A DNA stretch of 64,000 nucleotides from Limnoperna fortunei. Lineage: Eukaryota > Mollusca > Bivalvia > Mytilida > Modiolidae. The DNA is taken from NCBI GenBank assembly GCA_944474755.1, contig OX104124.1:28928452-28992451 (forward strand), given 5' to 3'. Below, one piece after another: positions 20,001 to 35,000 of this stretch. A model generated the notes under the pieces. It saw nothing but the letters and a program-made list of their open reading frames with translations. It was not told the origin of the DNA and did not search any database. The translations under genes and the position numbers were made by a program. The first letter of the stretch is position 1. Each line of letters begins with the position of its first letter.

Positions 20001-23000
20001 GTAGACAAGTATAGTAAGAGTGAGTGACTGGGTGTTTAGTGGACTGTACCTGTAGACAAGTATAGTAAGAGTGAGTGGCTGGGTGTTTAGTGGGGTGTAC
20101 CTGTAGACAAGTATAGTAAGAGTGAGTGGCTGGGTGTTAGTGGGCTGTACCTGTAGACAAGTATAGTAAGAGTGAGTGGCTGAGTGTTAGTAGGGTGTAC
20201 CTGTAGGCAAGTATAGTAAGAGTGAGTGGCTGAGTGTTAGTGGACTGTACCTGTAGACAAGTATAGTAAGAGTGAGTGACTGGGTGTTAGTGGGGTGTAC
20301 CTGTAGACAAGTATAGTAAGAGTGAGTGACTGGTTGTTTAGTGGGCTGTACCTGTAGACAAGTATAGTAAGAGTGAGTGACTGGGTGTTAGTGGGGTGTA
20401 CCTGTAGACAAGTATAGTAAGAGTGAGTGGCTGGGTGTTAGTGGGCTGTACCTGTAGACAAGTATAGTAAGAGTGAGTGACTGGGTGTTTAGTGGGGTGT
20501 ACCTGTAGACAAGTATAGTAAGAGTGAGTGACTGGGTGTTAGTGGGCTGTACCTGTAGACAAGTATAGTAAGAGTGAGTGACTGGGTGTTAGTGGGCTGT
20601 ACCTGTAGACAAGTATAGTAAGAGTGAGTGACTGGGTGTTAGTGGGCTGTACCTGTAGACAAGTATAGTAAGAGTGAGTGGCTGGGTGTTAGTGGGCTGT
20701 ACCTGTAGACAAGTATAGTAAGAGTGAGTGACTGGGTGTTTAGTGGGGTGTACCTGTAGACAAGTATAGTAAGAGTGAGTGGCTGGGTGTTTAGTGGGGT
20801 GTACCTGTAGACAGTATAGTAAGAGTGAGTGGCTGAGTGTTAGTGGGCTGTACCTGTAGACAAGTATAGTAAGAGTGAGTGACTGGGTGTTTAGTGGGGT
20901 GTACCTGTAGACAAGTATAGTAAGAGTGAGTGACTGGGGGTTAGTGGGGTGAACCTGTAGACAAGTATAGTAAGTGTGAGTGGCTGAGTGTTAGTGGGGT
21001 GAACCTGTAGACAAGTATAGTAAGAGTGAGTGACTGGGTGTTTAGTGGGGTGAACCTGTAGGCAAGTATAGTAAGAGTGAGTGACTGGGTGTTTAGTGGG
21101 GTGAACCTGTAGACAAGTATAGTAAGAGTGAATGACTGGGTGTTTAGTGGGGTGAACCTGTAGACAAGTATAGTAAGAGTGAGTGACTGGGGGTTAGTGG
21201 GCTGTACCTGTAGACAAGTATAGTAAGAGTGAGTGGCTGAGTGTTAGTGGGGTGTACCTGTAGACAAGTATAGTAAGAGTGAGTGACTGGGTGTTTAGTG
21301 GGGTGTACCTGTAGACAAGTATAGTAAGAGTGAGTGACTGGGTGTTAGTGGGCTGTACCTGTAGACAAGTATAGTAAGAGTGAGTGACTGGGTGTTAGTG
21401 GGCTGTACCTGTAGACAAGTATAGTAAGAGTGAGTGACTGGGTGTTTAGTGGACTGTACCTGTAGACAAGTATAGTAAGAGTGAGTGACTGGGTGTTAGT
21501 GGGCTGTACCTGTAGACAAGTATAGTAAGAGTGAGTGACTGGGTGTTTAGTGGACTGTACCTGTAGACAAGTATAGTAAGAGTGAGTGGCTGGGTGTTTA
21601 GTGGGGTGTACCTGTAGACAAGTATAGTAAGAGTGAGTGACTGGGTGTTTAGTGGGGTGTACCTGTAGACAAGTATAGTAAGAGTGAGTGGCTGGGTGTT
21701 AGTGGGCTGTACCTGTAGACAAGTATAGTAAGAGTGAGTGACTGGGTGTTTAGTGGGCTGTACCTGTAGACAAGTATAGTAAGAGTGAGTGGCTGAGTGT
21801 TAGTAGGGTGTACCTGTAGGCAAGTATAGTAAGAGTGAGTGGCTGAGTGTTAGTGGACTGTACCTGTAGACAAGTATAGTAAGAGTGAGTGACTGGGTGT
21901 TAGTGGGGTGTACCTGTAGACAAGTATAGTAAGAGTGAGTGACTGGGTGTTTAGTGGGCTGTACCTGTAGACAAGTATAGTAAGAGTGAGTGACTGGGTG
22001 TTAGTGGGGTGTACCTGTAGACAAGTATAGTAAGAGTGAGTGGCTGGGTGTTAGTGGGCTGTACCTGTAGACAAGTATAGTAAGAGTGAGTGACTGGGTG
22101 TTTAGTGGGGTGTACCTGTAGACAAGTATAGTAAGAGTGAGTGACTGGGTGTTAGTGGGCTGTACCTGTAGACAAGTATAGTAAGAGTGAGTGACTGGGT
22201 GTTAGTGGGCTGTACCTGTAGACAAGTATAGTAAGAGTGAGTGACTGGGTGTTAGTGGGCTGTACCTGTAGACAAGTATAGTAAGAGTGAGTGGCTGGGT
22301 GTTAGTGGGCTGTACCTGTAGACAAGTATAGTAAGAGTGAGTGGCTGGGTGTTAGTGGGCTGTACCTGTAGACAAGTATAGTAAGAGTGAGTGACTGGGT
22401 GTTTAGTGGGGTGTACCTGTAGACAAGTATAGTAAGAGTGAGTGGCTGGGTGTTTAGTGGGGTGTACCTGTAGACAAGTATAGTAAGAGTGAGTGGCTGA
22501 GTGTTAGTGGGCTGTACCTGTAGACAAGTATAGTAAGAGTGAGTGACTGGGTGTTTAGTGGGGTGTACCTGTAGACAAGTATAGTAAGAGTGAGTGGCTG
22601 AGTGTTAGTGGGCTGTACCTGTAGACAAGTATAGTAAGAGTGAGTGACTGGGTGTTTAGTGGACTGTACCTGTAGACAAGTATAGTAAGAGTGAGTGGCT
22701 GGGTGTTTAGTGGGGTGTACCTGTAGACAAGTATAGTAAGAGTGAGTGGCTGAGTGTTAGTGGGCTGTACCTGTAGACAAGTATAGTAAGAGTGAGTGAC
22801 TGGGTGTTTAGTGGGGTGTACCTGTAGACAAGTATAGTAAGAGTGAGTGGCTGAGTGTTAGTGGGCTGTACCTGTAGACAAGTATAGTAAGAGTGAGTGA
22901 CTGGGTGTTTAGTGGACTGTACCTGTAGACAAGTATAGTAAGAGTGAGTGGCTGGGTGTTTAGTGGGCTGTACCTGTAGACAAGTATAGTAAGAGTGAGT

Positions 23001-26000
23001 GACTGGGGGTTAGTGGGCTGTACCTGTAGACAAGTATAGTAAGAGTGAGTGGCTGGGTGTTTAGTGGGGTGTACCTGTAGACAAGTATAGTAAGAGTGAG
23101 TGGCTGGGTGTTAGTGGGCTGTACCTGTAGACAAGTATAGTAAGAGTGAGTGACTGGTTGTTAGTGGGGTGTACCTGTAGACAAGTATAGTAAGAGTGAG
23201 TGACTGAGTGTTTAGTGGGGTGTACCTGTAGACAAGTATAGTAAGAGTGAGTGGCTGAGTGTTAGTAGGGTGTACCTGTAGACAAGTATAGTAAGAGTGA
23301 GTGACTGGGTGTTAGTAGGGTGTACCTGTAGACAAGTATAGTAAGAGTGAGTGGCTGGGTGTTTAGTGGGGTGTACCTGTAGACAAGTATAGTAAGAGTG
23401 AGTGGCTGGGTGTTTAGTGGGGTGTACCTGTAGACAAGTATAGTAAGAGTGAGTGGCTGGGTGTTAGTGGGCTGTACCTGTAGACAAGTATAGTAAGAGT
23501 GAGTGGCTGGGTGTTTAGTGGGGTGTACCTGTAGACAAGTATAGTAAGAGTGAGTGACTGGGTGTTTAGTGGGGTGTACCTGTAGACAAGTATAGTAAGA
23601 GTGAGTGACTGGGTGTTTAGTGGACTGTACCTGTAGACAAGTATAGTAAGAGTGAGTGGCTGGGTGTTTAGTGGGCTGTACCTGTAGACAAGTATAGTAA
23701 GAGTGAGTGACTGGGGGTTAGTGGGCTGTACCTGTAGACAGTATAGTAAGAGTGAGTGGCTGGGTGTTTAGTGGACTGTACCTGTAGACAGTATAGTAAG
23801 AGTGAGTGACTGGGTGTTTAGTGGGGTGAACCTGTAGGCAAGTATAGTAAGAGTGAGTGACTGGGTGTTTAGTGGGCTGTACCTGTAGACAGTATAGTAA
23901 GAGTGAGTGACTGGGTGTTTAGTGGGGTGAACCTGTAGGCAAGTATAGTAAGAGTGAGTGGCTGAGTGTTAGTGGGCTGTACCTGTAGACAAGTATAGTA
24001 AGAGTGAGTGGCTGGGTGTTTAGTGGGCTGTACCTGTAGACAAGTATAGTAAGAGTGAGTGGCTGGGTGTTTAGTGGGGTGTACCTGTAGACAAGTATAG
24101 TAAGATTGAGTGACTGGGTGTTAGTGGGCTGTACCTGTAGACAAGTATAGTAAGAGTGAGTGACTGGGTGTTAGTGGGCTGTACCTGTAGACAAGTATAG
24201 TAAGAGTGAGTGACTGGGGGTTAGTGGACTGTACCTGTAGACAGTATAGTAAGAGTGAGTGACTGGGTGTTAGTGGGCTGTACCTATAGACAAGTATAGT
24301 AAGAGTGAGTGACTGGGTGTTAGTGGGCTGTACCTGTAGGCAAGTATAGTAAGAGTGAGTGACTGGGTGTTTAGTGGACTGTACCTGTAGACAAGTATAG
24401 TAAGAGTGAGTGGCTGGGTGTTTAGTGGGCTGTACCTGTAGACAAGTATAGTAAGAGTGAGTGGCTGGGTGTTTAGTGGACTGTACCTGTAGACAAGTAT
24501 AGTAAGAGTGAGTGACTGGGGGTTAGTGGGCTGTACCTGTAGACAAGTATAGTAAGAGTGAGTGGCTGGGTGTTTAGTGGACTGTACCTGTAGACAAGTA
24601 TAGTAAGAGTGAGTGGCTGAGTGTTAGTAGGGTGTACCTGTAGACAAGTATAGTAAGAGTGAGTGACTGGGGGTTAGTGGGCTGTACCTGTAGACAAGTA
24701 TAGTAAGAGTGAGTGACTGGGTGTTTAGTGGACTGTACCTGTAGACAAGTATAGTAAGAGTGAGTGGCTGAGTGTTAGTAGGGTGTACCTGTAGACAAGT
24801 ATAGTAAGAGTGAGTGACTGGGTGTTAGTAGGGTGTACCTGTAGACAAGTATAGTAAGAGTGAGTGGCTGGGTGTTTAGTGGACTGTACCTGTAGACAAG
24901 TATAGTAAGAGTGAGTGACTGGGGGTTAGTGGGCTGTACCTGTAGACAAGTATAGTAAGAGTGAGTGGCTGGGTGTTTAGTGGACTGTACCTGTAGACAA
25001 GTATAGTAAGAGTGAGTGGCTGAGTGTTAGTAGGGTGTACCTGTAGACAAGTATAGTAAGAGTGAGTGACTGGGGGTTAGTGGGCTGTACCTGTAGACAA
25101 GTATAGTAAGAGTGAGTGACTGGGTGTTTAGTGGGCTGTACCTGTAGACAAGTATAGTAAGAGTGAGTGGCTGAGTGTTAGTAGGGTGTACCTGTAGACA
25201 AGTATAGTAAGAGTGAGTGACTGGGTGTTAGTAGGGTGTACCTGTAGACAAGTATAGTAAGAGTGAGTGGCTGGGTGTTTAGTGGGGTGTACCTGTAGAC
25301 AAGTATAGTAAGAGTGAGTGGCTGGGTGTTTAGTGGGGTGAACCTGTAGACAAGTATAGTAAGAGTGAGTGGCTGAGTGTTAGTGGGCTGTACCTGTAGA
25401 CAAGTATAGTAAGAGTGAGTGGCTGAGTGTTAGTGGGCTGTACCTGTAGACAAGTATAGTAAGAGTGAGTGGCTGGGTGTTAGTGGGCTGTACCTGTAGA
25501 CAAGTATAGTAAGAGTGAGTGGCTGGGTGTTTAGTGGGGTGTACCTGTAGACAAGTATAGTAAGAGTGAGTGACTGTGTGTTTAGTGGACTGTACCTGTA
25601 GACAAGTATAGTAAGAGTGAGTGGCTGGGTGTTTAGTGGGGTGTACCTGTAGACAAGTATAGTAAGAGTGAGTGACTGGGTGTTTAGTGGGGTGTACCTG
25701 TAGACAAGTATAGTAAGAGTGAGTGACTGGGGGTTAGTGGGCTGTACCTGTAGACAAGTATAGTAAGAGTGAGTGACTGGGTGTTTAGTGGGGTGTACCT
25801 GTAGACAAGTATAGTAAGAGTGAGTGACTGGGTGTTTAGTGGGCTGTACCTGTAGACAAGTATAGTAAGAGTGAGTGACTGGGTGTTTAGTGGGGTGTAC
25901 CTGTAGACAAGTATAGTAAGAGTGAGTGACTGGGTGTTTAGTGGACTGTACCTGTAGACAAGTATAGTAAGAGTGAGTGGCTGGGTGTTAGTGGGCTGTA

Positions 26001-29000
26001 CCTGTAGACAAGTATAGTAAGAGTGAGTGGCTGGGTGTTTAGTGGGGTGTACCTGTAGACAAGTATAGTAAGAGTGAGTGGCTGGGTGTTAGTGGGCTGT
26101 ACCTGTAGACAAGTATAGTAAGAGTGAGTGGCTGGGTGTTTAGTGGGGTGTACCTGTAGACAAGTATAGTAAGAGTGAGTGACTGGGTGTTTAGTGGACT
26201 GTACCTGTAGACAAGTATAGTAAGAGTGAGTGGCTGGGTGTTTAGTGGGGTGTACCTGTAGACAAGTATAGTAAGAGTGAGTGACTGGGTGTTTAGTGGA
26301 CTGTACCTGTAGACAAGTATAGTAAGAGTGAGTGACTGGGTGTTAGTGGGCTGTACCTGTAGACAAGTATAGTAAGAGTGAGTGACTGGGTGTTTAGTGG
26401 GCTGTACCTGTAGACAAGAATAGTAAGAGTGAGTGACTGGGTGTTTAGTGGACTGTACCTGTAGACAAGTATAGTAAGAGTGAGTGACTGGGTGTTAGTG
26501 GGCTGTACCTGTAGACAAGTATAGTAAGAGTGAGTGACTGGGTGTTTAGTGGACTGTACCTGTAGACAAGTATAGTAAGAGTGAGTGACTGGGTGTTTAG
26601 TGGACTGTACCTGTAGACAAGTATAGTAAGAGTGAGTGGCTGGGTGTTTAGTGGGCTGTACCTGTAGACAAGTATAGTAAGAGTGAGTGACTGGGTGTTT
26701 AGTGGGGTGTATCTGTAGACAGGTATAGTAAGAGTGAGTGACTGGTTGTTAGTGGGCTGTACCTGTAGACAGTATAGTAAGAGTGAGTGGCTGGGTGTTT
26801 AGTGGACTGTACCTGTAGACAGTATAGTAAGAGTGAGTGACTGGGTGTTTAGTGGGGTGAACCTGTAGGCAAGTATAGTAAGAGTGAGTGACTGGGTGTT
26901 TAGTGGGCTGTACCTGTAGACAGTATAGTAAGAGTGAGTGACTGGGTGTTTAGTGGGGTGAACCTGTAGGCAAGTATAGTAAGAGTGAGTGGCTGAGTGT
27001 TAGTGGGCTGTACCTGTAGACAAGTATAGTAAGAGTGAGTGGCTGGGTGTTTAGTGGGCTGTACCTGTAGACAAGTATAGTAAGAGTGAGTGGCTGGGTG
27101 TTTAGTGGGGTGTACCTGTAGACAAGTATAGTAAGATTGAGTGACTGGGTGTTAGTGGGCTGTACCTGTAGACAAGTATAGTAAGAGTGAGTGACTGGGT
27201 GTTAGTGGGCTGTACCTGTAGACAAGTATAGTAAGAGTGAGTGACTGGGGGTTAGTGGACTGTACCTGTAGACAGTATAGTAAGAGTGAGTGACTGGGTG
27301 TTTAGTGGACTGTACCTGTAGACAAGTATAGTAAGAGTGAGTGACTGGGTGTTTAGTGGACTGTACCTGTAGACAAGTATAGTAAGAGTGAGTGACTGGG
27401 TGTTTAGTGGGGTGTACCTGTAGACAAGTATAGTAAGAGTGAGTGACTGGGTGTTTAGTGGGCTGTACCTGTAGACAAGTATAGTAAGAGTGAGTGGCTG
27501 GGTGTTAGTGGGGTGTACCTGTAGGCAAGTATAGTAAGAGTGAGTGACTGGGTGTTTAGTGGACTGTACCTGTAGACAAGTATAGTAAGAGTGAGTGACT
27601 GGGTGTTTAGTGGGGTGTACCTGTAGACAAGTATAGTAAGAGTGAGTGACTGGGGGTCAATAGTGGGGTGTACCTGTAGACAAGTATAGTAAGAGTGAGT
27701 GACTGAGTGTTTAGTGGGGTGTACCTGTAGGAAGTATAGTAAGAGTGAGTGACTGGGTGTTTAGTGGGCTGTACCTGTAGACGAGTATAGTAAGAGTGAG
27801 TGGCTGGGTGTTTAGTGGGCTGTACCTGTAGACAAGTATAGTAAGAGTGAGTGACTGGGTGTTTAGTGGGCTGTACCTGTAGACAAGTATAGTAAGAGTG
27901 AGTGACTGGGTGTTAGTAGGGTGTACCTGTAGACAAGTATAGTAAGAGTGAGTGGCTGGGTGTTTAGTGGACTGTACCTGTAGACAAGTATAGTAAGAGT
28001 GAGTGACTGGGGGTTAGTGGGCTGTACCTGTAGACAAGTATAGTAAGAGTGAGTGGCTGGGTGTTTAGTGGACTGTACCTGTAGACAAGTATAGTAAGAG
28101 TGAGTGGCTGAGTGTTAGTAGGGTGTACCTGTAGACAAGTATAGTAAGAGTGAGTGACTGGGGGTTAGTGGGCTGTACCTGTAGACAAGTATAGTAAGAG
28201 TGAGTGACTGGGTGTTTAGTGGACTGTACCTGTAGACAAGTATAGTAAGAGTGAGTGGCTGAGTGTTAGTAGGGTGTACCTGTAGACAAGTATAGTAAGA
28301 GTGAGTGACTGGGTGTTAGTGGGGTGTACCTGTAGACAAGTATAGTAAGAGTGAGTGGCTGGGTGTTTAGTGGGGTGTACCTGTAGACAAGTATAGTAAG
28401 AGTGAGTGGCTGGGTGTTTAGTGGGGTGAACCTGTAGACAAGTATAGTAAGAGTGAGTGGCTGAGTGTTAGTGGGCTGTACCTGTAGACAAGTATAGTAA
28501 GAGTGAGTGGCTGAGTGTTAGTGGGCTGTACCTGTAGACAAGTATAGTAAGAGTGAGTGGCTGGGTGTTAGTGGGCTGTACCTGTAGACAAGTATAGTAA
28601 GAGTGAGTGGCTGGGTGTTTAGTGGGGTGTACCTGTAGACAAGTATAGTAAGAGTGAGTGACTGTGTGTTTAGTGGACTGTACCTGTAGACAAGTATAGT
28701 AAGAGTGAGTGGCTGGGTGTTTAGTGGGGTGTACCTGTAGACAAGTATAGTAAGAGTGAGTGACTGGGTGTTTAGTGGGGTGTACCTGTAGACAAGTATA
28801 GTAAGAGTGAGTGACTGGGGGTTAGTGGGCTGTACCTGTAGACAAGTATAGTAAGAGTGAGTGACTGGGTGTTTAGTGGGGTGTACCTGTAGACAAGTAT
28901 AGTAAGAGTGAGTGACTGGGTGTTTAGTGGGCTGTACCTGTAGACAAGTATAGTAAGAGTGAGTGACTGGGTGTTTAGTGGGGTGTACCTGTAGACAAGT

Positions 29001-32000
29001 ATAGTAAGAGTGAGTGACTGGGTGTTTAGTGGACTGTACCTGTAGACAAGTATAGTAAGAGTGAGTGGCTGGGTGTTAGTGGGCTGTACCTGTAGACAAG
29101 TATAGTAAGAGTGAGTGGCTGGGTGTTTAGTGGGGTGTACCTGTAGACAAGTATAGTAAGAGTGAGTGGCTGGGTGTTAGTGGGCTGTACCTGTAGACAA
29201 GTATAGTAAGAGTGAGTGGCTGGGTGTTTAGTGGGGTGTACCTGTAGACAAGTATAGTAAGAGTGAGTGACTGGGTGTTTAGTGGACTGTACCTGTAGAC
29301 AAGTATAGTAAGAGTGAGTGGCTGGGTGTTTAGTGGGGTGTACCTGTAGACAAGTATAGTAAGAGTGAGTGACTGGGTGTTTAGTGGACTGTACCTGTAG
29401 ACAAGTATAGTAAGAGTGAGTGACTGGGTGTTAGTGGGCTGTACCTGTAGACAAGTATAGTAAGAGTGAGTGACTGGGTGTTTAGTGGGCTGTACCTGTA
29501 GACAAGAATAGTAAGAGTGAGTGACTGGGTGTTTAGTGGACTGTACCTGTAGACAAGTATAGTAAGAGTGAGTGACTGGGTGTTAGTGGGCTGTACCTGT
29601 AGACAAGTATAGTAAGAGTGAGTGACTGGGTGTTTAGTGGACTGTACCTGTAGACAAGTATAGTAAGAGTGAGTGACTGGGTGTTTAGTGGACTGTACCT
29701 GTAGACAAGTATAGTAAGAGTGAGTGGCTGGGTGTTTAGTGGGCTGTACCTGTAGACAAGTATAGTAAGAGTGAGTGACTGGGTGTTTAGTGGGGTGTAT
29801 CTGTAGACAGGTATAGTAAGAGTGAGTGACTGGTTGTTAGTGGGCTGTACCTGTAGACAGTATAGTAAGAGTGAGTGGCTGGGTGTTTAGTGGACTGTAC
29901 CTGTAGACAGTATAGTAAGAGTGAGTGACTGGGTGTTTAGTGGGGTGAACCTGTAGGCAAGTATAGTAAGAGTGAGTGACTGGGTGTTTAGTGGGCTGTA
30001 CCTGTAGACAGTATAGTAAGAGTGAGTGACTGGGTGTTTAGTGGGGTGAACCTGTAGGCAAGTATAGTAAGAGTGAGTGGCTGAGTGTTAGTGGGCTGTA
30101 CCTGTAGACAAGTATAGTAAGAGTGAGTGGCTGGGTGTTTAGTGGGCTGTACCTGTAGACAAGTATAGTAAGAGTGAGTGGCTGGGTGTTTAGTGGGGTG
30201 TACCTGTAGACAAGTATAGTAAGATTGAGTGACTGGGTGTTAGTGGGCTGTACCTGTAGACAAGTATAGTAAGAGTGAGTGACTGGGTGTTAGTGGGCTG
30301 TACCTGTAGACAAGTATAGTAAGAGTGAGTGACTGGGGGTTAGTGGACTGTACCTGTAGACAGTATAGTAAGAGTGAGTGACTGGGTGTTTAGTGGACTG
30401 TACCTGTAGACAAGTATAGTAAGAGTGAGTGACTGGGTGTTTAGTGGACTGTACCTGTAGACAAGTATAGTAAGAGTGAGTGACTGGGTGTTTAGTGGGG
30501 TGTACCTGTAGACAAGTATAGTAAGAGTGAGTGACTGGGTGTTTAGTGGGCTGTACCTGTAGACAAGTATAGTAAGAGTGAGTGGCTGGGTGTTAGTGGG
30601 GTGTACCTGTAGGCAAGTATAGTAAGAGTGAGTGACTGGGTGTTTAGTGGACTGTACCTGTAGACAAGTATAGTAAGAGTGAGTGACTGGGTGTTTAGTG
30701 GGGTGTACCTGTAGACAAGTATAGTAAGAGTGAGTGACTGGGGGTCAATAGTGGGGTGTACCTGTAGACAAGTATAGTAAGAGTGAGTGACTGAGTGTTT
30801 AGTGGGGTGTACCTGTAGGAAGTATAGTAAGAGTGAGTGACTGGGTGTTTAGTGGGCTGTACCTGTAGACGAGTATAGTAAGAGTGAGTGGCTGGGTGTT
30901 TAGTGGGCTGTACCTGTAGACAATTATAGTAAGAGTGAGTGACTGGGTGTTTAGTGGGGTGTACCTGTAGACAAGTATAGTAAGAGTGAGTGGCTGGGTG
31001 TTTAGTGGGCTGTACCTGTAGACAATTATAGTAAGAGTGAGTGACTGGGTGTTTAGTGGGCTGTACCTGTAGACAAGTATAGTAAGAGTGAGTGGCTGGG
31101 TGTTTAGTGGGCTGTACCTGTAGACAAGTATAGTAAGAGTGAGTGACTGGGTGTTTAGTGGGCTGTACCTGTAGACAAGTATAGTAAGAGTGAGTGACTG
31201 GGTGTTTAGTGGGGTGTACCTGTAGACAAGTATAGTAAGAGTGAGTGACTGGGTGTTTAGTGGACTGTACCTGTAGACAAGTATAGTAAGAGTGAGTGGC
31301 TGAGTGTTAGTAGGGTGTACCTGTAGACAAGTATAGTAAGAGTGAGTGGCTGGTTGTTAGTGGGCTGTACCTGTAGACAAGTATAGTAAGAGTGAGTGGC
31401 TGGGTGTTTAGTGGGGTGTACCTGTAGACAAGTATAGTAAGAGTGAGTGGCTGAGTGTTAGTGGACTGTACCTGTAGACAAGTATAGTAAGAGTGAGTGA
31501 CTGGTTGTTAGTGGGCTGTACCTGTAGACAAGTATAGTAAGAGTGAGTGGCTGGGTGTTAGTGGGCTGTACCTGTAGACAGTATAGTAAGAGTGAGTGGC
31601 TGGGTGTTTAGTGGGGTGTACCTGTAGACAAGTATAGTAAGAGTGAGTGACTGGGTGTTTAGTGGGCTGTACCTGTAGACAAGTATAGTAAGAGTGAGTG
31701 ACTGGGTGTTTAGTGGGCTGTACCTGTAGACAAGTATAGTAAGAGTGAGTGACTGAGTGTTTAGTGGGGTGTACCTGTAGACAGTATAGTAAGAGTGAGT
31801 GGCTGGGTGTTTAGTGGGGTGAACCTGTAGGCAAGTATAGTAAGAGTGAGTGACTGGGTGTTTAGTGGGCTGTACCTGTAGACAAGTATAGTAAGAGTGA
31901 GTGACTGGGTGTTAGTGGGCTGTACCTGTAGACAAGTATAGTAAGAGTGAGTGACTGGGTGTTTAGTGGGGTGTACCTGTAGACAAGTATAGTAAGAGTG

Positions 32001-35000
32001 AGTGACTGGGTGTTAGTGGGGTGTACCTGTAGACAAGTATAGTAAGAGTGAGTGACTGGTTGTTAGTGGGCTGTACCTGTAGACAAGTATAGTAAGAGTG
32101 AGTGGCTGGGTGTTTAGTGGGGTGTACCTGTAGACAAGTATAGTAAGAGTGAGTGACTGGGTGTTTAGTGGGGTGTACCTGTAGACAAGTATAGTAAGAG
32201 TGAGTGACTGGGTGTTTAGTGGGCTGTACCTGTAGACAAGTATAGTAAGAGTGAGTGACTGGTTGTTAGTGGGCTGTACCTGTAGACAAGTATAGTAAGA
32301 GTGAGTGGCTGGGTGTTTAGTGGGGTGTACCTGTAGACAAGTATAGTAAGAGTGAGTGGCTGGGTGTTAGTGGGCTGTACCTGTAGACAGTATAGTAAGA
32401 GTGAGTGGCTGGGTGTTTAGTGGGGTGTACCTGTAGACAAGTATAGTAAGAGTGAGTGACTGGGTGTTTAGTGGGCTGTACCTGTAGACAAGTATAGTAA
32501 GAGTGAGTGACTGGGTGTTTAGTGGGCTGTACCTGTAGACAAGTATAGTAAGAGTGAGTGACTGGGTGTTTAGTGGGCTGTACCTGTAGACAAGTATAGT
32601 AAGAGTGAGTGACTGAGTGTTTAGTGGGGTGTACCTGTAGACAGTATAGTAAGAGTGAGTGGCTGGGTGTTTAGTGGGGTGTACCTGTAGACAAGTATAG
32701 TAAGAGTGAGTGACTGGTTGTTAGTGGGCTGTACCTGTAGACAAGTATAGTAAGAGTGAGTGGCTGGGTGTTTAGTGGGGTGTACCTGTAGACAGTATAG
32801 TAAGAGTGAGTGGCTGGGTGTTTAGTGGGGTGTACCTGTAGACAAGTATAGTAAGAGTGAGTGGCTGGGTGTTAGTGGGCTGTACCTGTAGACAAGTATA
32901 GTAAGAGTGAGTGGCTGGGTGTTTAGTGGGGTGTACCTGTAGACAGTATAGTAAGAGTGAGTGGCTGGGTGTTTAGTGGGCTGTACCTGTAGACAAGTAT
33001 AGTAAGAGTGAGTGACTGGTTGTTAGTGGGCTGTACCTGTAGACAAGTATAGTAAGAGTGAGTGGCTGGGTGTTTAGTGGGGTGTACCTGTAGACAAGTA
33101 TAGTAAGAGTGAGTGGCTGGGTGTTAGTGGGCTGTACCTGTAGACAGTATAGTAAGAGTGAGTGGCTGGGTGTTTAGTGGACTGTACCTGTAGACAAGTA
33201 TAGTAAGAGTGAGTGGCTGGGTGTTAGTGGGCTGTACCTGTAGACAAGTATAGTAAGAGTGAGTGGCTGGGTGTTTAGTGGGGTGTACCTGTAGACAAGT
33301 ATAGTAAGAGTGAGTGACTGGGTGTTTAGTGGGGTGTACCTGTAGACAGTATAGTAAGAGTGAGTGGCTGGGTGTTTAGTGGGGTGTACCTGTAGACAAG
33401 TATAGTAAGAGTGAGTGACTGGGTGTTTAGTGGGGTGTACCTGTAGACAAGTATAGTAAGAGTGAGTGACTGGTTGTTAGTGGGCTGTACCTGTAGACAA
33501 GTATAGTAAGAGTGAGTGGCTGGGTGTTTAGTGGGGTGTACCTGTAGACAAGTATAGTAAGAGTGAGTGGCTGGGTGTTAGTGGGCTGTACCTGTAGACA
33601 GTATAGTAAGAGTGAGTGGCTGGGTGTTTAGTGGGGTGTACCTGTAGACAAGTATAGTAAGAGTGAGTGACTGGGTGTTTAGTGGGCTGTACCTGTAGAC
33701 AAGTATAGTAAGAGTGAGTGACTGGGTGTTTAGTGGGCTGTACCTGTAGACAAGTATAGTAAGAGTGAGTGACTGAGTGTTTAGTGGGGTGTACCTGTAG
33801 ACAGTATAGTAAGAGTGAGTGGCTGGGTGTTAGTAGGGTGTACCTGTAGACAAGTATAGTAAGAGTGAGTGACTGGGTGTTTAGTGGGCTGTACCTGTAG
33901 ACAAGTATAGTAAGAGTGAGTGACTGGGTGTTTAGTGGGCTGTACCTGTAGACAAGTATAGTAAGAGTGAGTGACTGAGTGTTTAGTGGGGTGTACCTGT
34001 AGACAGTATAGTAAGAGTGAGTGACTGGGTGTTTAGTGGGGTGTACCTGTAGACAAGTATAGTAAGAGTGAGTGACTGGGTGTTAGTAGGGTGTACCTGT
34101 AGACAAGTATAGTAAGAGTGAGTGACTGGGTGTTTAGTGGGCTGTACCTGTAGACAAGTATAGTAAGAGTGAGTGACTGAGTGTTTAGTGGGGTGTACCT
34201 GTAGACAGTATAGTAAGAGTGAGTGGCTGGGTGTTTAGTGGGGTGTACCTGTAGACAAGTATAGTAAGAGTGAGTGACTGGTTGTTAGTGGGCTGTACCT
34301 GTAGACAAGTATAGTAAGAGTGAGTGACTGGGTGTTTAGTGGGCTGTACCTGTAGACAGTATAGTAAGAGTGAGTGGCTGGGTGTTTAGTGGGGTGTACC
34401 TGTAGACAAGTATAGTAAGAGTGAGTGGCTGGGTGTTAGTGGGCTGTACCTGTAGACAAGTATAGTAAGAGTGAGTGGCTGGGTGTTTAGTGGGGTGTAC
34501 CTGTAGACAGTATAGTAAGAGTGAGTGGCTGGGTGTTTAGTGGGCTGTACCTGTAGACAAGTATAGTAAGAGTGAGTGGCTGGGTGTTTAGTGGGGTGTA
34601 CCTGTAGACAAGTATAGTAAGAGTGAGTGGCTGGGTGTTAGTGGGCTGTACCTGTAGACAAGTATAGTAAGAGTGAGTGACTGAGTGTTTAGTGGGGTGT
34701 ACCTGTAGGCAAGTATAGTAAGAGTGAGTGGCTGGGTGTTTAGTGGGGTGTACCTGTAGGCAAGTATAGTAAGAGTGAGTGGCTGGGTGTTAGTGGGCTG
34801 TACCTGTAGACAAGTATAGTAAGAGTGAGTGGCTGGGTGTTAGTGGGCTGTACCTGTAGACAAGTATAGTAAGAGTGAGTGGCTGAGTGTTAGTGGGGTG
34901 TACCTGTAGGCAAGTATAGTAAGAGTGAGTGACTGGGTGTTTAGTGGGGTGTACCTGTAGACAAGTATAGTAAGAGTGAGTGGCTGGGTGTTTAGTGGGC

